Assembly: GCF_000172555.1 (NCBI RefSeq)
Contig: NZ_ABOX02000014.1
Span: 89,563 to 153,562 of the forward strand
Direction: 5' to 3'
Origin: Pedosphaera parvula Ellin514
GTDB taxonomy: Bacteria; Verrucomicrobiota; Verrucomicrobiia; Limisphaerales; Pedosphaeraceae
Length of the DNA: 64,000 nt
The notes beneath the pieces are model-generated. The model saw nothing but the letters and a program-made list of their open reading frames with translations. It did not search any database and was not told the DNA's origin. Positions 6,995 to 15,006 of the stretch are shown here, in pieces (within the stretch, counting starts at the first letter, position 1; each line of letters starts with the position of its first letter). A program made the translations under genes and the position numbers.

Positions 6995-8431
6995 CTATCG
7001 ATTGGTTCGCGCAGAATTGATGACGGATGCAATTCTTTCGGCCTCCTCCATGGTGGAAGGACCTGGGATTGGAACTTTCCCACTGGTGATTGCTGCCCTG
7101 ACCACGGGAGCGCTGTATAACTGACCATCCATAACCACAGCGAGGCGGTGATCGAGGTTGGTTTTTGTAATGGAGCCAAACAGCTCGCGGCCCTCTGCGG
7201 TGAAAACCAATTCGATTTGTGGTTCACCATGATATGTATTCGTGGTGACGCTCGCTGAACTGATGTATGTCTGGTCCATCAGAGGAATTTTCTGGGTGTA
7301 AACCATTTGCTGAAAGGGTTTTCCGTCACTATCTGTCACATTGCTGGTCAGGCGTTGACTGTCCGGGCTCGGCTGATCCTCAACCAGGAAAATCTGAACC
7401 ACCGATGATTTTGATGGCTCCCGGTTGGGGGTGGAAAGGGTTTGGGTTTGATTGACAGCGGCATTTTCGAAATCCTTCCGTTGCTGGCGTAAGCGCCGCA
7501 CTTCGCCCCGCAAGCGGACCAGCTCGCGGAATTGAGCTTCGGAGAGGGAAGGGTTCGCTGACTGAGCCGCCAGCTTTGAGAGTCTATCATTCTCGGCTTT
7601 CACTTGAGCCAGTTGATCGCTCTGCTGTTTCAAGGAGAGATTCTGTTCGCGGAGCCCGGCTTCAGTTGCGCGTTGAACAAGGAGGAGCGCAACGAGGACG
7701 CCAACAATCGCGCAAACAATTCCGAACTTGAGCTTGGTTGCAGTGAACATTTTCAGAAATGTAAAAGTAATCCCGCCGCTTTTGCCGTTTGCGATGGCGG
7801 CGGTGGCGATCTTCAGCGCGAATCCGGCGGGGGCAGCGGTGAGACATTCAGCGGTGAGGGCGGTCGCCAGTGCGGTAACGGACAGGGAAACGCCCCGGCG
7901 TTTCAAGAAGGAGTGCAATTTATCGAGAGCGCGAGTTACCCGCATGCGCGCTGCGTCTTCGTTGGTGCCCAAGACTGCTCCGAGTGAACGGAAGTCGTGT
8001 TGTTCGAAAAAGCGGAGCAGGATGGCAGTGCGGTCGGATTCGCCAAGCTGGTTGATGGCGTCGTCGAGAACGGGTGTGAGTTGGGAGAAGTCGGCGTCCG
8101 GGTGGTTATGGAGTGCATTCATTTCGGCCGCGACTTTTTCTCTGCGTTGACGGCGCTGTTCTGATCTGACGGTTTTGGAGGCGGTGAAGCAGGTGTGGCG
8201 GTGCAGCCAGCCGGCCAACGGGATGTCGACGGCGAGGGTTTTGGCTTTGCGAGAAAGATCGGTGAAAACGGATTGGGTGATATCCTGAGCGAGGTGGGTA
8301 TCGCCAGCGACGAGCCTCAAGGCGGTGGAATAGACGAGGTTGACATGCCGGGCCACCAAGTCCCGAAAGGCTGGTTCGGAGGCCTGCTGCACAAATTCCG
8401 AGAGCAATTTTGAATTGTCTGTCGTTTTCAC
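6995..8431 (-). CDS. ECF sigma factor fused to membrane anchor, coiled coil and SecD P1-head-like domain
   Basis: The GTG at 8431 gives VKTTDNSKLLSEFVQQ, the usual start for verrucomicrobial ECF proteins; a longer frame opens with ATG at 8536 but its first 35 residues look unrelated. Sigma region 2 is ARHVNLVYSTALRLV with DITQSVFTDLSRKA; region 4 is ESDRTAILLRFFEQHDFRSL with a helix-turn-helix (AARMRVTRALDKL). A transmembrane segment (FGIVCAIVGVLVALLLV, ~residue 236 on) and a coiled coil (KAENDRLSKL, LVRLRGEVRRLRQQ) follow. The last ~100 residues (LVFTAEGRELF, NLDHRLAVVMDGQLYSAPVV, TMEEAERIASVIN) match the P1-head region of SecD/SecDF. It is presumably a membrane-tethered sigma factor with a periplasmic sensing domain. 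No separate anti-sigma gene is adjacent. Confidence 0.85.
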   Translation of the reverse strand: MKTTDNSKLLSEFVQQASEPAFRDLVARHVNLVYSTALRLVAGDTHLAQDITQSVFTDLSRKAKTLAVDIPLAGWLHRHTCFTASKTVRSEQRRQRREKVAAEMNALHNHPDADFSQLTPVLDDAINQLGESDRTAILLRFFEQHDFRSLGAVLGTNEDAARMRVTRALDKLHSFLKRRGVSLSVTALATALTAECLTAAPAGFALKIATAAIANGKSGGITFTFLKMFTATKLKFGIVCAIVGVLVALLLVQRATEAGLREQNLSLKQQSDQLAQVKAENDRLSKLAAQSANPSLSEAQFRELVRLRGEVRRLRQQRKDFENAAVNQTQTLSTPNREPSKSSVVQIFLVEDQPSPDSQRLTSNVTDSDGKPFQQMVYTQKIPLMDQTYISSASVTTNTYHGEPQIELVFTAEGRELFGSITKTNLDHRLAVVMDGQLYSAPVVRAAITSGKVPIPGPSTMEEAERIASVINSARTNR

Positions 8432-8705
8432 TTTTTCTATTAAGAACCCGCCCGAAAATAAAACCGAACAAAATGTTTTCTGGTGGTCGTGGGTTCGTGG
8501 GTTGAATACCCGCAATGAGCTGGCGTAGTTAATCAAAGGACGGATGGGGAATGTGGTGCTAACAAGAGTTGTAAAAATTTAATTCCTTGAAAATGAGCAC
8601 GATGCAGCGGTTGAGTAAATGTTTTTAGGTGATTGGTTCAATTATGTCTGTGACTCGACTTTGGGTGGGATTGGGTAAATACTTAATCCTGTGAATTTAA
8701 GAAGA

Positions 8706-10109
8706 ATGATGAAATCGAAGTTAAAGAAATTTGGGATTTTGGGGATGATGTTGACGGTGGCGGCAGTGTCGGTGCCGGCGGATCAAATTGCAGATTTTTT
8801 TACCATCGGCAAGAAGGCCCAGGAGGATGGGGATTATGAGTTGGCGATTTCGTGCTGGTCGTCGGTGCTCAAATTACAACCGACGAATGATGCGGCGTTT
8901 TTCAATCGGGGCATGGCGTATACGCAAAAGGGAGATTTTACCAGTGGCATCCATGATTTCGATGAAACGATACGGTTGAATCCGGAGGGGCGGGCTTATG
9001 ATAACCGGGGGAATTTATATGATCAAAAGGGCGAGGTGGAGAAGGCGATCAGTGATTATACAGAAGCCATCAAGTTGAATCCCAAGGATGCGTGGGCTTA
9101 TGCCAAACGGGCGGCGGATTACCATAAGAAAGGTGATTCGGAGAAGGCCATCAGCGATTACACACAAGCCATTCAAATCAACCCAAAGGACGCCAACTAT
9201 TATGATAGTCGGGGGCGCGCCTATGCGATGAAGAGAGATTGGGACAAGGCGATTGCGGATTATGATCAGGTGGTTAAGTTGAATCCCAAACAGGTATCAG
9301 CCTACAACAGCCGAGGCCTGGCGTACGCAATGAAAGGGGACATGGACAAGGCCATCAGGGATCTGAGTGAGGTCATCAAGCTCAATCCCAAGGATGCGCC
9401 AGCTTATGGCAGTCGCGGATTGTCGTACGCAATGAAAGGGGACTGGGACAAGGCGGTGAGTGATTTCAGCGAGTTGATAAAACTTAAGCCGACGGATTCG
9501 ATTGGTTATGATAGCCGGGCCACTGCGTATCAAAACCAGGGAAAGTTGGATGAGGCATTGGCAGATTTCAGCGAGGCGATAAAGCTCAACGACAAGGATG
9601 CCGGGGCATTTCATAATCGGGGCCTGATTTATGTGGGGAAGGGCGATTGGGAGAAGGCGATCGAGAATTTTTCAAAGAGCATTCAACTGAATCCGCAAGA
9701 TGCAGATGCGTTTGCGAAGCGGGGTTATGCTTATTACCAAAAGGGCGAATATCAGAAGGGAATCGACGATATCAATGAGGCCTTGAGGTTGAATCCGAAA
9801 GATGCGGAATCGTACAACAACCTGGCCTGGTTTCGGGCGACCTGCCCGGATGCCTCGATGAGGAAGGGCAAGGAAGCGGTGGAGGCGGGGAAGAAGGCGT
9901 GCGAACTGACGAACTGGAAGGAGTGGCACTGTATTGGAACCCTGGCAGCAGCTTATGCTGAAACAGGCGACTTCGAGCAGGCTGTCAAATACCAGAAGCA
10001 GGCGATGGGCGTTGCGGGTGTGACTGAGCAGGATAAGGAAGGGATGCAGCAGCGGGTTGCTCTATACGAGCAGCATAAGACAGATCACGAAATTCCGAAG
10101 AAGGATTGA
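8706..10109 (+). CDS. Exported TPR-repeat protein (about ten repeats)
   Basis: Start chosen at ATG 8706, seven bases after AAGAA; a GTG at 8691 in the same frame lacks a site. A signal peptide (FGILGMMLTVAAVSVPA) is followed by about ten tandem 34-residue TPRs with the consensus GxAYxxKGDxxKAIxDYxxAIKLNPKDAxAYxxR, running from residue ~30 to ~385. A distinct C-terminal unit follows: YNNLAWFRATCPDASMRKG, then EAVEAGKKACELTNW, then AAAYAETGDFEQAVKYQKQA. The same C-terminal unit ends the paralogue at 10900-11922. TPR arrays mediate protein binding; the partner is unknown. The high repeat identity suggests expansion by internal duplication. Confidence 0.85.
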   Translation: MMKSKLKKFGILGMMLTVAAVSVPADQIADFFTIGKKAQEDGDYELAISCWSSVLKLQPTNDAAFFNRGMAYTQKGDFTSGIHDFDETIRLNPEGRAYDNRGNLYDQKGEVEKAISDYTEAIKLNPKDAWAYAKRAADYHKKGDSEKAISDYTQAIQINPKDANYYDSRGRAYAMKRDWDKAIADYDQVVKLNPKQVSAYNSRGLAYAMKGDMDKAIRDLSEVIKLNPKDAPAYGSRGLSYAMKGDWDKAVSDFSELIKLKPTDSIGYDSRATAYQNQGKLDEALADFSEAIKLNDKDAGAFHNRGLIYVGKGDWEKAIENFSKSIQLNPQDADAFAKRGYAYYQKGEYQKGIDDINEALRLNPKDAESYNNLAWFRATCPDASMRKGKEAVEAGKKACELTNWKEWHCIGTLAAAYAETGDFEQAVKYQKQAMGVAGVTEQDKEGMQQRVALYEQHKTDHEIPKKD

Positions 10110-10145
10110 TGCGGATTTTCGATGACTGGAGTTGTTGCGAGTGAA

Positions 10146-10640
10146 TTATTTATTCAGCGTGGAGAGCAGGTTCTGCAGGTCGAGGGGATGAGTGTGCATG
10201 GCGATGGAGCCATCGGCGGCGCGAGGCCAGAGGGATTCGGGCTTGTCCCAGTAGAGTTCGACGCCGTTGTCATCGGGATCGCGGAGATATAAGGCTTCGC
10301 TCACACCGTGATCGGATGCGCCTTCGAGCGGGATTCCGGCGGTGACAAGGCGGCGGAGGGCATCGGCGAGCAGAGGACGTTCCGGGTAGAGAATGGCGAG
10401 GTGAAAGAGGCCGGTGGTGCCGGGAGGCGGAGGTGATCCGCCGCGACTTTCCCAGGTGTTCAACCCGATGTGATGATGGTATCCCCCCGCGCTGATGAAG
10501 GCGGCTGAGTTGCCTATGCGCTGGGTGACGTTGAAGCCGAGGATATCGCGATAAAATTTAAGTGAGCGTTCGAGGTCGGAGACTTTTAAATGAACATGGC
10601 CGATGCGGACGCGCGGATCGATGGATGGAAGCTGGGGCAT
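10146..10640 (-). CDS. VOC-family dioxygenase/glyoxalase-like protein (CatE type)
   Basis: A 164-residue vicinal-oxygen-chelate protein. Two beta-alpha-beta-beta-beta modules are visible. The first starts with VRIGHVHLKVSDLERSLKFY and the second with GLFHLAILYPERPLLADALR. Metal-ligand candidates are His of GHVHLKV, His of GLFHLAI and Glu of GVELYWD. The YLRDPDDNGVELYWDKPESLWP stretch is typical of catechol-2,3-dioxygenase-like CatE proteins. The substrate cannot be told from sequence. It converges on the upstream TPR gene (37-base gap). Confidence 0.85.
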   Translation of the reverse strand: MPQLPSIDPRVRIGHVHLKVSDLERSLKFYRDILGFNVTQRIGNSAAFISAGGYHHHIGLNTWESRGGSPPPPGTTGLFHLAILYPERPLLADALRRLVTAGIPLEGASDHGVSEALYLRDPDDNGVELYWDKPESLWPRAADGSIAMHTHPLDLQNLLSTLNK

Positions 10641-10649
10641 AGGATGAGA

Positions 10650-10757
10650 TTAGTAAGCGACACTCATGCGTTTGCGGATGGATTTGGTTTTTTCGCCTTC
10701 ATCGATGAAGGCGACGGCAAAGTCTTCTGCAGAGATGCGGCTCTCGCCCAGTTCATT
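10650..10757 (-). pseudogene. C-terminal fragment of a YwnB-type NAD(P)-binding oxidoreductase
   Basis: Directly before the VOC gene start, the minus strand encodes 35 residues ending at a stop codon: the tail ESRISAEDFAVAFIDEGE then KTKSIRKRMSVAY. This is the conserved C-terminus of YwnB/NmrA-like NAD(P)H-binding proteins (usual form SRISxxDYAVALxDExExP...RRFTVAY). It is preceded in frame by a stop and no Rossmann domain is found upstream, so this is a remnant left by deletion. Confidence 0.7.
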
Positions 10758-10899
10758 TCAGTTGAGGTTTTGGAATGCGCCGCTCACTGGCAACATGGTA
10801 AAGATTAGCACAGCAAGGTAATTTGGGAAGCGGCAGTTGTCGGGCACTGGACTTTTGATTTGGAAATGCCAATAATGGCAGGGCGATAAAAGGAAGAGA

Positions 10900-11922
10900 A
10901 TGAAATCCAAAATATACGTACCGATATTGATATTTCTGACGGTGCTGGTAGCCGGTGTGGCTGGCGGAATGATGACGGTGAGGTTTATCAGAAATTCGCA
11001 ACCGATAGAGAAGCGGATTTACCCGCTTTTGAAGGAAAAGAGATACGACCAGGCGGTGAAAGAGTTAACCAGGGAGATTGAGAACAATCCAAAGGACGAA
11101 TGGGCCTATGCTTGTCGGGCGTATGTGTTTTCCGAGATGACAAATTACGACAAAGCCCTCAGTGATTATACGGCGGCGATTGCGCTCAATCCCCACAACT
11201 GCACCAACTATTTTCGGCGCGCCTACGTTTACCTCCGGAAAGGGGATTGGACCAACGAGATTAGTGATTTCAACAAGTGCATTCAGGAAGATCCGGAGTA
11301 TTTCACGGCCTACGTCGATCGCGGTCTGGTTTATGCGGAAAGGAAGGAGTTCGACCATGCCATGGATGACTTTAATGAGGCACTGAGGTTGAAGCCGAGG
11401 AGTGCCATGGTTTATGCGTATCGCGCTGGAATTTATGCGGCCAGAACGAATTACGATGATGCGCTCAAGGATTGCAACACCGCCGTCAAATTGAGTCCGA
11501 GATGGTCGATGCCTTACAACCGACGCGGGGCTCTTTACAGCACCATGGGCCGGGATGACGAGGCGCTGAAGGATTTTAGAGTGGCATTGCAGTTTGGAAA
11601 GCGGGATGAGGAGTCGTGCAATAATTTGGCGTGGTTACTTGCGACGAGTCAGGATGCGGCAATACGCAACGGGCAGGAAGCTGTGGACCTCGCGAAGCGG
11701 GCGTGCGAATTGACGAAGTGGCAGGAGAACCGCACTCTGGACACACTCGCAAGCGCCTACGCGGAGTGCGGAGATTTTGAGAAGGCAGTCAAATATCAGA
11801 AACAGGCATTGGCAACCAAAGATATTCCAAAGGAATCGTTGAAGGTAGAGGAAGGGAGATTGGTCCTGTACGAGAAGCATGAGCCGTATCGCAGAGATCC
11901 GAAAAAGAGCGGGAACGACTGA
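10900..11922 (+). CDS. Membrane-anchored TPR-repeat protein
   Basis: The ATG follows a good AAGGAAGAG site. One N-terminal hydrophobic segment (YVPILIFLTVLVAGVAGGMM, residues ~6-26) anchors or exports the protein. Five to six TPRs follow (NYDKALSDYTAAIALNP, FDHAMDDFNEALRLKP, DDEALKDFRVALQF). It ends with the same unit as the 8706-10109 paralogue (NNLAWLLATSQDAAIRNG, ACELTKWQE, SAYAECGDFEKAVKYQKQA). The two genes lie on the same strand, separated by the VOC gene and the gene remnant, and appear to be an old duplication. Function unknown. Confidence 0.85.
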   Translation: MKSKIYVPILIFLTVLVAGVAGGMMTVRFIRNSQPIEKRIYPLLKEKRYDQAVKELTREIENNPKDEWAYACRAYVFSEMTNYDKALSDYTAAIALNPHNCTNYFRRAYVYLRKGDWTNEISDFNKCIQEDPEYFTAYVDRGLVYAERKEFDHAMDDFNEALRLKPRSAMVYAYRAGIYAARTNYDDALKDCNTAVKLSPRWSMPYNRRGALYSTMGRDDEALKDFRVALQFGKRDEESCNNLAWLLATSQDAAIRNGQEAVDLAKRACELTKWQENRTLDTLASAYAECGDFEKAVKYQKQALATKDIPKESLKVEEGRLVLYEKHEPYRRDPKKSGND

Positions 11923-11933
11923 GTTGGGGGACA

Positions 11934-12881
11934 TCAGGCACTGGCCTGGTTTAAGAGTTGAATGGCGGCTTGATCGAGTTGGAGTTTGGTGGCGGCGATC
12001 AGGTCGTCGAGTTGTTCCAGGCTGGTGGCACTGGCAATGGGCGCGGTGACACTGGGACGGGCGATGAGCCAAGCGAGGGCGACGCGGGCAGGGGTGGAGT
12101 TGAAGCGTTGAGAAACTTCGTCCAGAGCTTTGAGGATGCGCAGGCCGCGATCGTTTAAATAGGTGGCAGCTTTTGCGCCGCGAGGACTTTTGGCGAGGTC
12201 TTTTTGTGAACGATATTTGCCGGTGAGGAATCCGCTGGCCAAAGAATAATAACAGATGACGCCGAGGTGATTTTGCAGGCAGACAGGTTCGAGATCCTTT
12301 TCGAATTCAGCGCGGTCGTAGAGATTGTAGAGTGGTTGCAGGCTTTCATAACGAGGAAGATTGAGTTGTTTGCTGACCTGCAGAGCCTGGGAAAGGCGGA
12401 CGCCGGTATAATTGGAAGCCCCGATTGCTTTGACTTTGCCCTGCTTGATAAGTTGAGCGAAGGCTTCGAGCGTTTCCTCGAGAGGAGTGTTCGGGTCATC
12501 CTGATGGGCTTGGTAGAGATCGATGTGGTCGGTCTGGAGGCGTTTAAGGGAATCCTCGGCGGCGCGAAGGATGTGAGCTTTGGAGAGGCCTTTCTTATCC
12601 GGGGCCATTTCCATGCCGACCTTGGTGGCGATGATTACGTTGCTGCGGTTGCCGGTGCGTTTGAGCCAATTGCCAATAATGGTTTCGGACTCGCCGCCTT
12701 TGTTGCCAGGCGCCCAGCGGGAATAGACGTCGGCGGTGTCGAGGAGGTTGAGGCCGGCGGCGACGAAGGCGTCGAGGATTTTGAAGGCGGTGGGTTCATC
12801 GATGGTCCAGCCGAAGACATTGGTTCCCAGTGCGAGCGGAGCGACTTCCAATCCTGAATTCCCGAGCTTGCGTTTATTCAT
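11934..12881 (-). CDS. Aldo/keto reductase
   Basis: Start chosen at 12881 (MNKRKLGNSGLEVAPLALG) because AAGGGA lies just upstream; a longer frame begins at 12905. The 315-residue product is a complete AKR barrel. The catalytic tetrad is visible as Asp and Tyr in NLLDTADVYS, Lys in IATKVGM and His in YQAHQDD. The NADPH site includes IGASNYTG and a late SVTAPIASATSLEQLDDL. It most resembles the AKR11/YajO-like group that reduces aldehydes and ketones in the cytoplasm; the substrate is unknown. It converges on the TPR gene 11 bases away. Confidence 0.92.
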   Translation of the reverse strand: MNKRKLGNSGLEVAPLALGTNVFGWTIDEPTAFKILDAFVAAGLNLLDTADVYSRWAPGNKGGESETIIGNWLKRTGNRSNVIIATKVGMEMAPDKKGLSKAHILRAAEDSLKRLQTDHIDLYQAHQDDPNTPLEETLEAFAQLIKQGKVKAIGASNYTGVRLSQALQVSKQLNLPRYESLQPLYNLYDRAEFEKDLEPVCLQNHLGVICYYSLASGFLTGKYRSQKDLAKSPRGAKAATYLNDRGLRILKALDEVSQRFNSTPARVALAWLIARPSVTAPIASATSLEQLDDLIAATKLQLDQAAIQLLNQASA

Positions 12882-12955
12882 ATAATCCCTTTTTTCCGGT
12901 AACACTTATTACTTCAGGAACGGGAATTAAGCAAACAATGGAGACACCCTGCCGG

Positions 12956-13672
12956 CTAAGCATTCTTAAGGGCACAGGAAGCCGCGGCGGAGAAGAAGGA
13001 ATGAACAAGAGGATGGAGTTGGCCGGTGAGGGCTTTGCGTTCGGGTTGGAAGAGGGTGGCGAGGAAGAAAGGGTGGTTGGTCAATTCGATGGCGCGTATT
13101 TCGTTGTCCTCGGAACGGGCAGTGATTTGGAGCGGAGTGTTTTGAAAAAGATTTTCGTAGGCGGGATTCAGTCCATAGCTGCAGTGGAAAGCTTCAGTGC
13201 CTTCGGTGGCTCCATACATCGATGTAAAGCGACCATGGCCTGTGGCCGAAATGATTTGTGATTTTTCGACCAGCGAGCATTGCATGCGATGGAGCAGGGG
13301 AAATTCGGTGGAGGGATCGAGCTCGGTGTGGTTGGCTGTGGCGAGATTGAGGGCATTACGCGCGTATTCCAAAAGAGCGTGTTGGAATCCGCCACAGGTG
13401 CCGAGGAAGGGATGGGAGCGCGTGCGGGCGAATTGGATGGCCCAGAGTGCGCCGTCGATGCTTTTGTAGGGACTGGCAGGGACGCACCAGATGCCTTGGA
13501 AATCGGTGAACAATGAATCGTTGCCGGGAAGGATGGTGTCGGTGCCGGTCCAGATGGGAGCGATAGGTTTCGCGGTGGAGGAGTTCCAGAGAGCGAAAGA
13601 GGCATTGATTGCCTGGTGGGCGATCACCTTGGAATTAAAGTCACCGACGAGTGCGATGCGAGTTGCCTGCAT
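12956..13672 (-). CDS. Class-I glutamine-amidotransferase-like protein related to the CTP synthase C-terminal domain
   Basis: The 238-residue product resembles the stand-alone family named for the CTP synthase C-terminal region. Visible motifs are RIALVGDFNSKVIAHQAIN at the start and the nucleophile elbow FLGTCGGFQHALLEYARN (residues ~89-106), with Cys in the position of the amidotransferase nucleophile. Near the C-terminus, where amidotransferases have a His-x-Glu motif, it has LFQPER, so the catalytic His is replaced by Gln. It may therefore be an inactive or altered enzyme; related proteins include selenocysteine forms. It is last in a tight operon (6 bases after the VOC gene). Confidence 0.75.
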   Translation of the reverse strand: MQATRIALVGDFNSKVIAHQAINASFALWNSSTAKPIAPIWTGTDTILPGNDSLFTDFQGIWCVPASPYKSIDGALWAIQFARTRSHPFLGTCGGFQHALLEYARNALNLATANHTELDPSTEFPLLHRMQCSLVEKSQIISATGHGRFTSMYGATEGTEAFHCSYGLNPAYENLFQNTPLQITARSEDNEIRAIELTNHPFFLATLFQPERKALTGQLHPLVHSFFSAAASCALKNA

Positions 13673-13678
13673 GGCAGA

Positions 13679-14110
13679 CTAGGAAATCAGAAGAGTGCCA
13701 TCCTCGGCGAGGGGAAAGTGAGGGTTCCAGGCGACTTCCCAATGATGACCGTCGGGATCACAGAAGTAGCCGCTGTGACCGCCCCAGAAGACATCCTGCG
13801 CAGGTTTCAAGATTTTGCCGCCAGCGGATTCCGCGAGGGCGAGGACTTGGGCGACTTCAGTTCTAGCGCGAACGTTGTGCGAGAGGGTGATGCCGCTGAA
13901 GGCGCCGCGGGTGCGGGGCGTTTCGGGTGAAATGTCTTCGGCGAGTTTGTCTAGCGGGTAGAGAGCGAAGCGGGTGCCGGTGGTTTCGAAGAAGGCGATG
14001 GGGGCGTCGTCCGCGGCTTTGGTGGGAAAGGCGAGGCCGTCGCGGTAGAAACGGATGGCGCGAGGGAGGTCGGTGACGCCCAAAGTGATGACGCTGATGC
14101 GAGGTTCCAT
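13679..14110 (-). CDS. VOC-family glyoxalase-like protein
   Basis: Start chosen at 14110 (MEPRISVITLGVTDLPRAIR), the normal beginning of this family; longer upstream frames overlap the previous gene. The 143-residue protein has the two-module VOC fold: RAIRFYRDGLAFPTK, then FSGITLSHNV, then GHSGYFCDPDGHHWEVAWNP. The final Glu of HHWEVAWN is a likely metal ligand. Such small proteins are often annotated as glyoxalase- or bleomycin-resistance-like, but the substrate is not predictable. It is the middle gene of an operon with an ABM monooxygenase (11-base gap) and an amidotransferase-like gene (6-base gap). Confidence 0.85.
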   Translation of the reverse strand: MEPRISVITLGVTDLPRAIRFYRDGLAFPTKAADDAPIAFFETTGTRFALYPLDKLAEDISPETPRTRGAFSGITLSHNVRARTEVAQVLALAESAGGKILKPAQDVFWGGHSGYFCDPDGHHWEVAWNPHFPLAEDGTLLIS

Positions 14111-14121
14111 GCGGGATGAGT

Positions 14122-14415
14122 TTAAATGAGCGAGGGGCCGTAGTGCTCGACGGTTGGAAAGGGATCGTAAAAGTGGTGCAGGAGTTGGCGCCATTGCTGG
14201 TATTCGGGCGATTGACGGAAGCCGACTGTGTGATCTTCGAGAGTCTGCCATTGAACGAGAAGGGCGTAACGATGCTGGTCTTCGATGCAGGGCCGGAGTT
14301 CGTGCGAGATGTAACCGCGCATTGAAGAGATGATTGAGGAGGCTTCACGGAAGGCGGTTTCAAATTTTTCGTTCATTCCTTCACGGACCGTGAGCAGTGC
14401 GACTTCGAGAATCAT
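14122..14415 (-). CDS. ABM-superfamily (antibiotic biosynthesis monooxygenase-like) protein
   Basis: A 97-residue ferredoxin-like dimeric alpha-beta barrel protein. Evidence is MILEVALLTVREGMNEKFE, the helix FREASSIISSMRGYI, and the strand RYALLVQWQTLEDHTVGFRQ followed by SPEYQQWRQLLHHFYDPFP. These are typical of the ABM/YgiN family, which includes quinol monooxygenases and heme-degrading enzymes. It is the first gene of the three-gene operon; all three products are small enzymes that could act on oxidised or reactive small molecules, which is an inference from context. Confidence 0.88.
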   Translation of the reverse strand: MILEVALLTVREGMNEKFETAFREASSIISSMRGYISHELRPCIEDQHRYALLVQWQTLEDHTVGFRQSPEYQQWRQLLHHFYDPFPTVEHYGPSLI

Positions 14416-14480
14416 AGCGACAAGAGGCTAAGGCGGAAGACTGAATTTGTCGAGGCAGGCGGTTTGTTGCGGGTGCTGCT

Positions 14481-14906
14481 TTATTTGTTTGGGGCAAGAG
14501 GTAATATGTCCTTTCGATATAGACGCCAGCGAGCATGCCCTCTGTGAGTGGTAATCAAACCATAAATGATAACGCCCCATAAGATTATCCAAACATATCC
14601 TTCCGCGAACATGAAAAAGCCCAAAATGGTGATAAGTACTCCAAGGAACACAATGATTAAACCGCCAATCATTTCCTGGAGACATTCCTTGATCAAGGCA
14701 GCTCGGCTCTCTGGTGAAGCTTGATAACGTTTGATATCAGCATCCACGCGCTCCACGAATTTCCGTGCGGCTTTGGGTGACCAATCCAAACGCATTAAAT
14801 CAGCGATGACAGCTTCGTGATTTCGACCTTGCAAAAGTGCACGCGGCACCATCGTCTCTGGCGACTCCGCATTGAACTTTTGCTCTGGTGTTAGTTCATT
14901 CTCCAT
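14481..14906 (-). CDS. Small two-helix membrane protein, unknown
   Basis: Start chosen at 14906 (MENELTPEQKFNAESP); the frame extends further upstream only as a shadow of ftsK. The 141-residue product has a soluble helical N-terminus (MVPRALLQGRNHEAVIADLM, DWSPKAARKFVERVDADIKR) and two transmembrane segments (GGLIIVFLGVLITILGFFMF and YVWIILWGVIIYGLI). The N-terminal part resembles a helical domain frequently found before DUF4190-like membrane helices. It lies between the ABM operon and ftsK on the same strand. No function can be given. Confidence 0.7.
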   Translation of the reverse strand: MENELTPEQKFNAESPETMVPRALLQGRNHEAVIADLMRLDWSPKAARKFVERVDADIKRYQASPESRAALIKECLQEMIGGLIIVFLGVLITILGFFMFAEGYVWIILWGVIIYGLITTHRGHARWRLYRKDILPLAPNK

Positions 14907-15006
14907 TTCGTGGCATCCCAACAAGCGACCCTGCCAGCCAAAATTATAAAATAGCTGCAGATTTGTCGAGAAAAGTGATAACTCTGACCGTCGGAACGGT
15001 CTGAGA

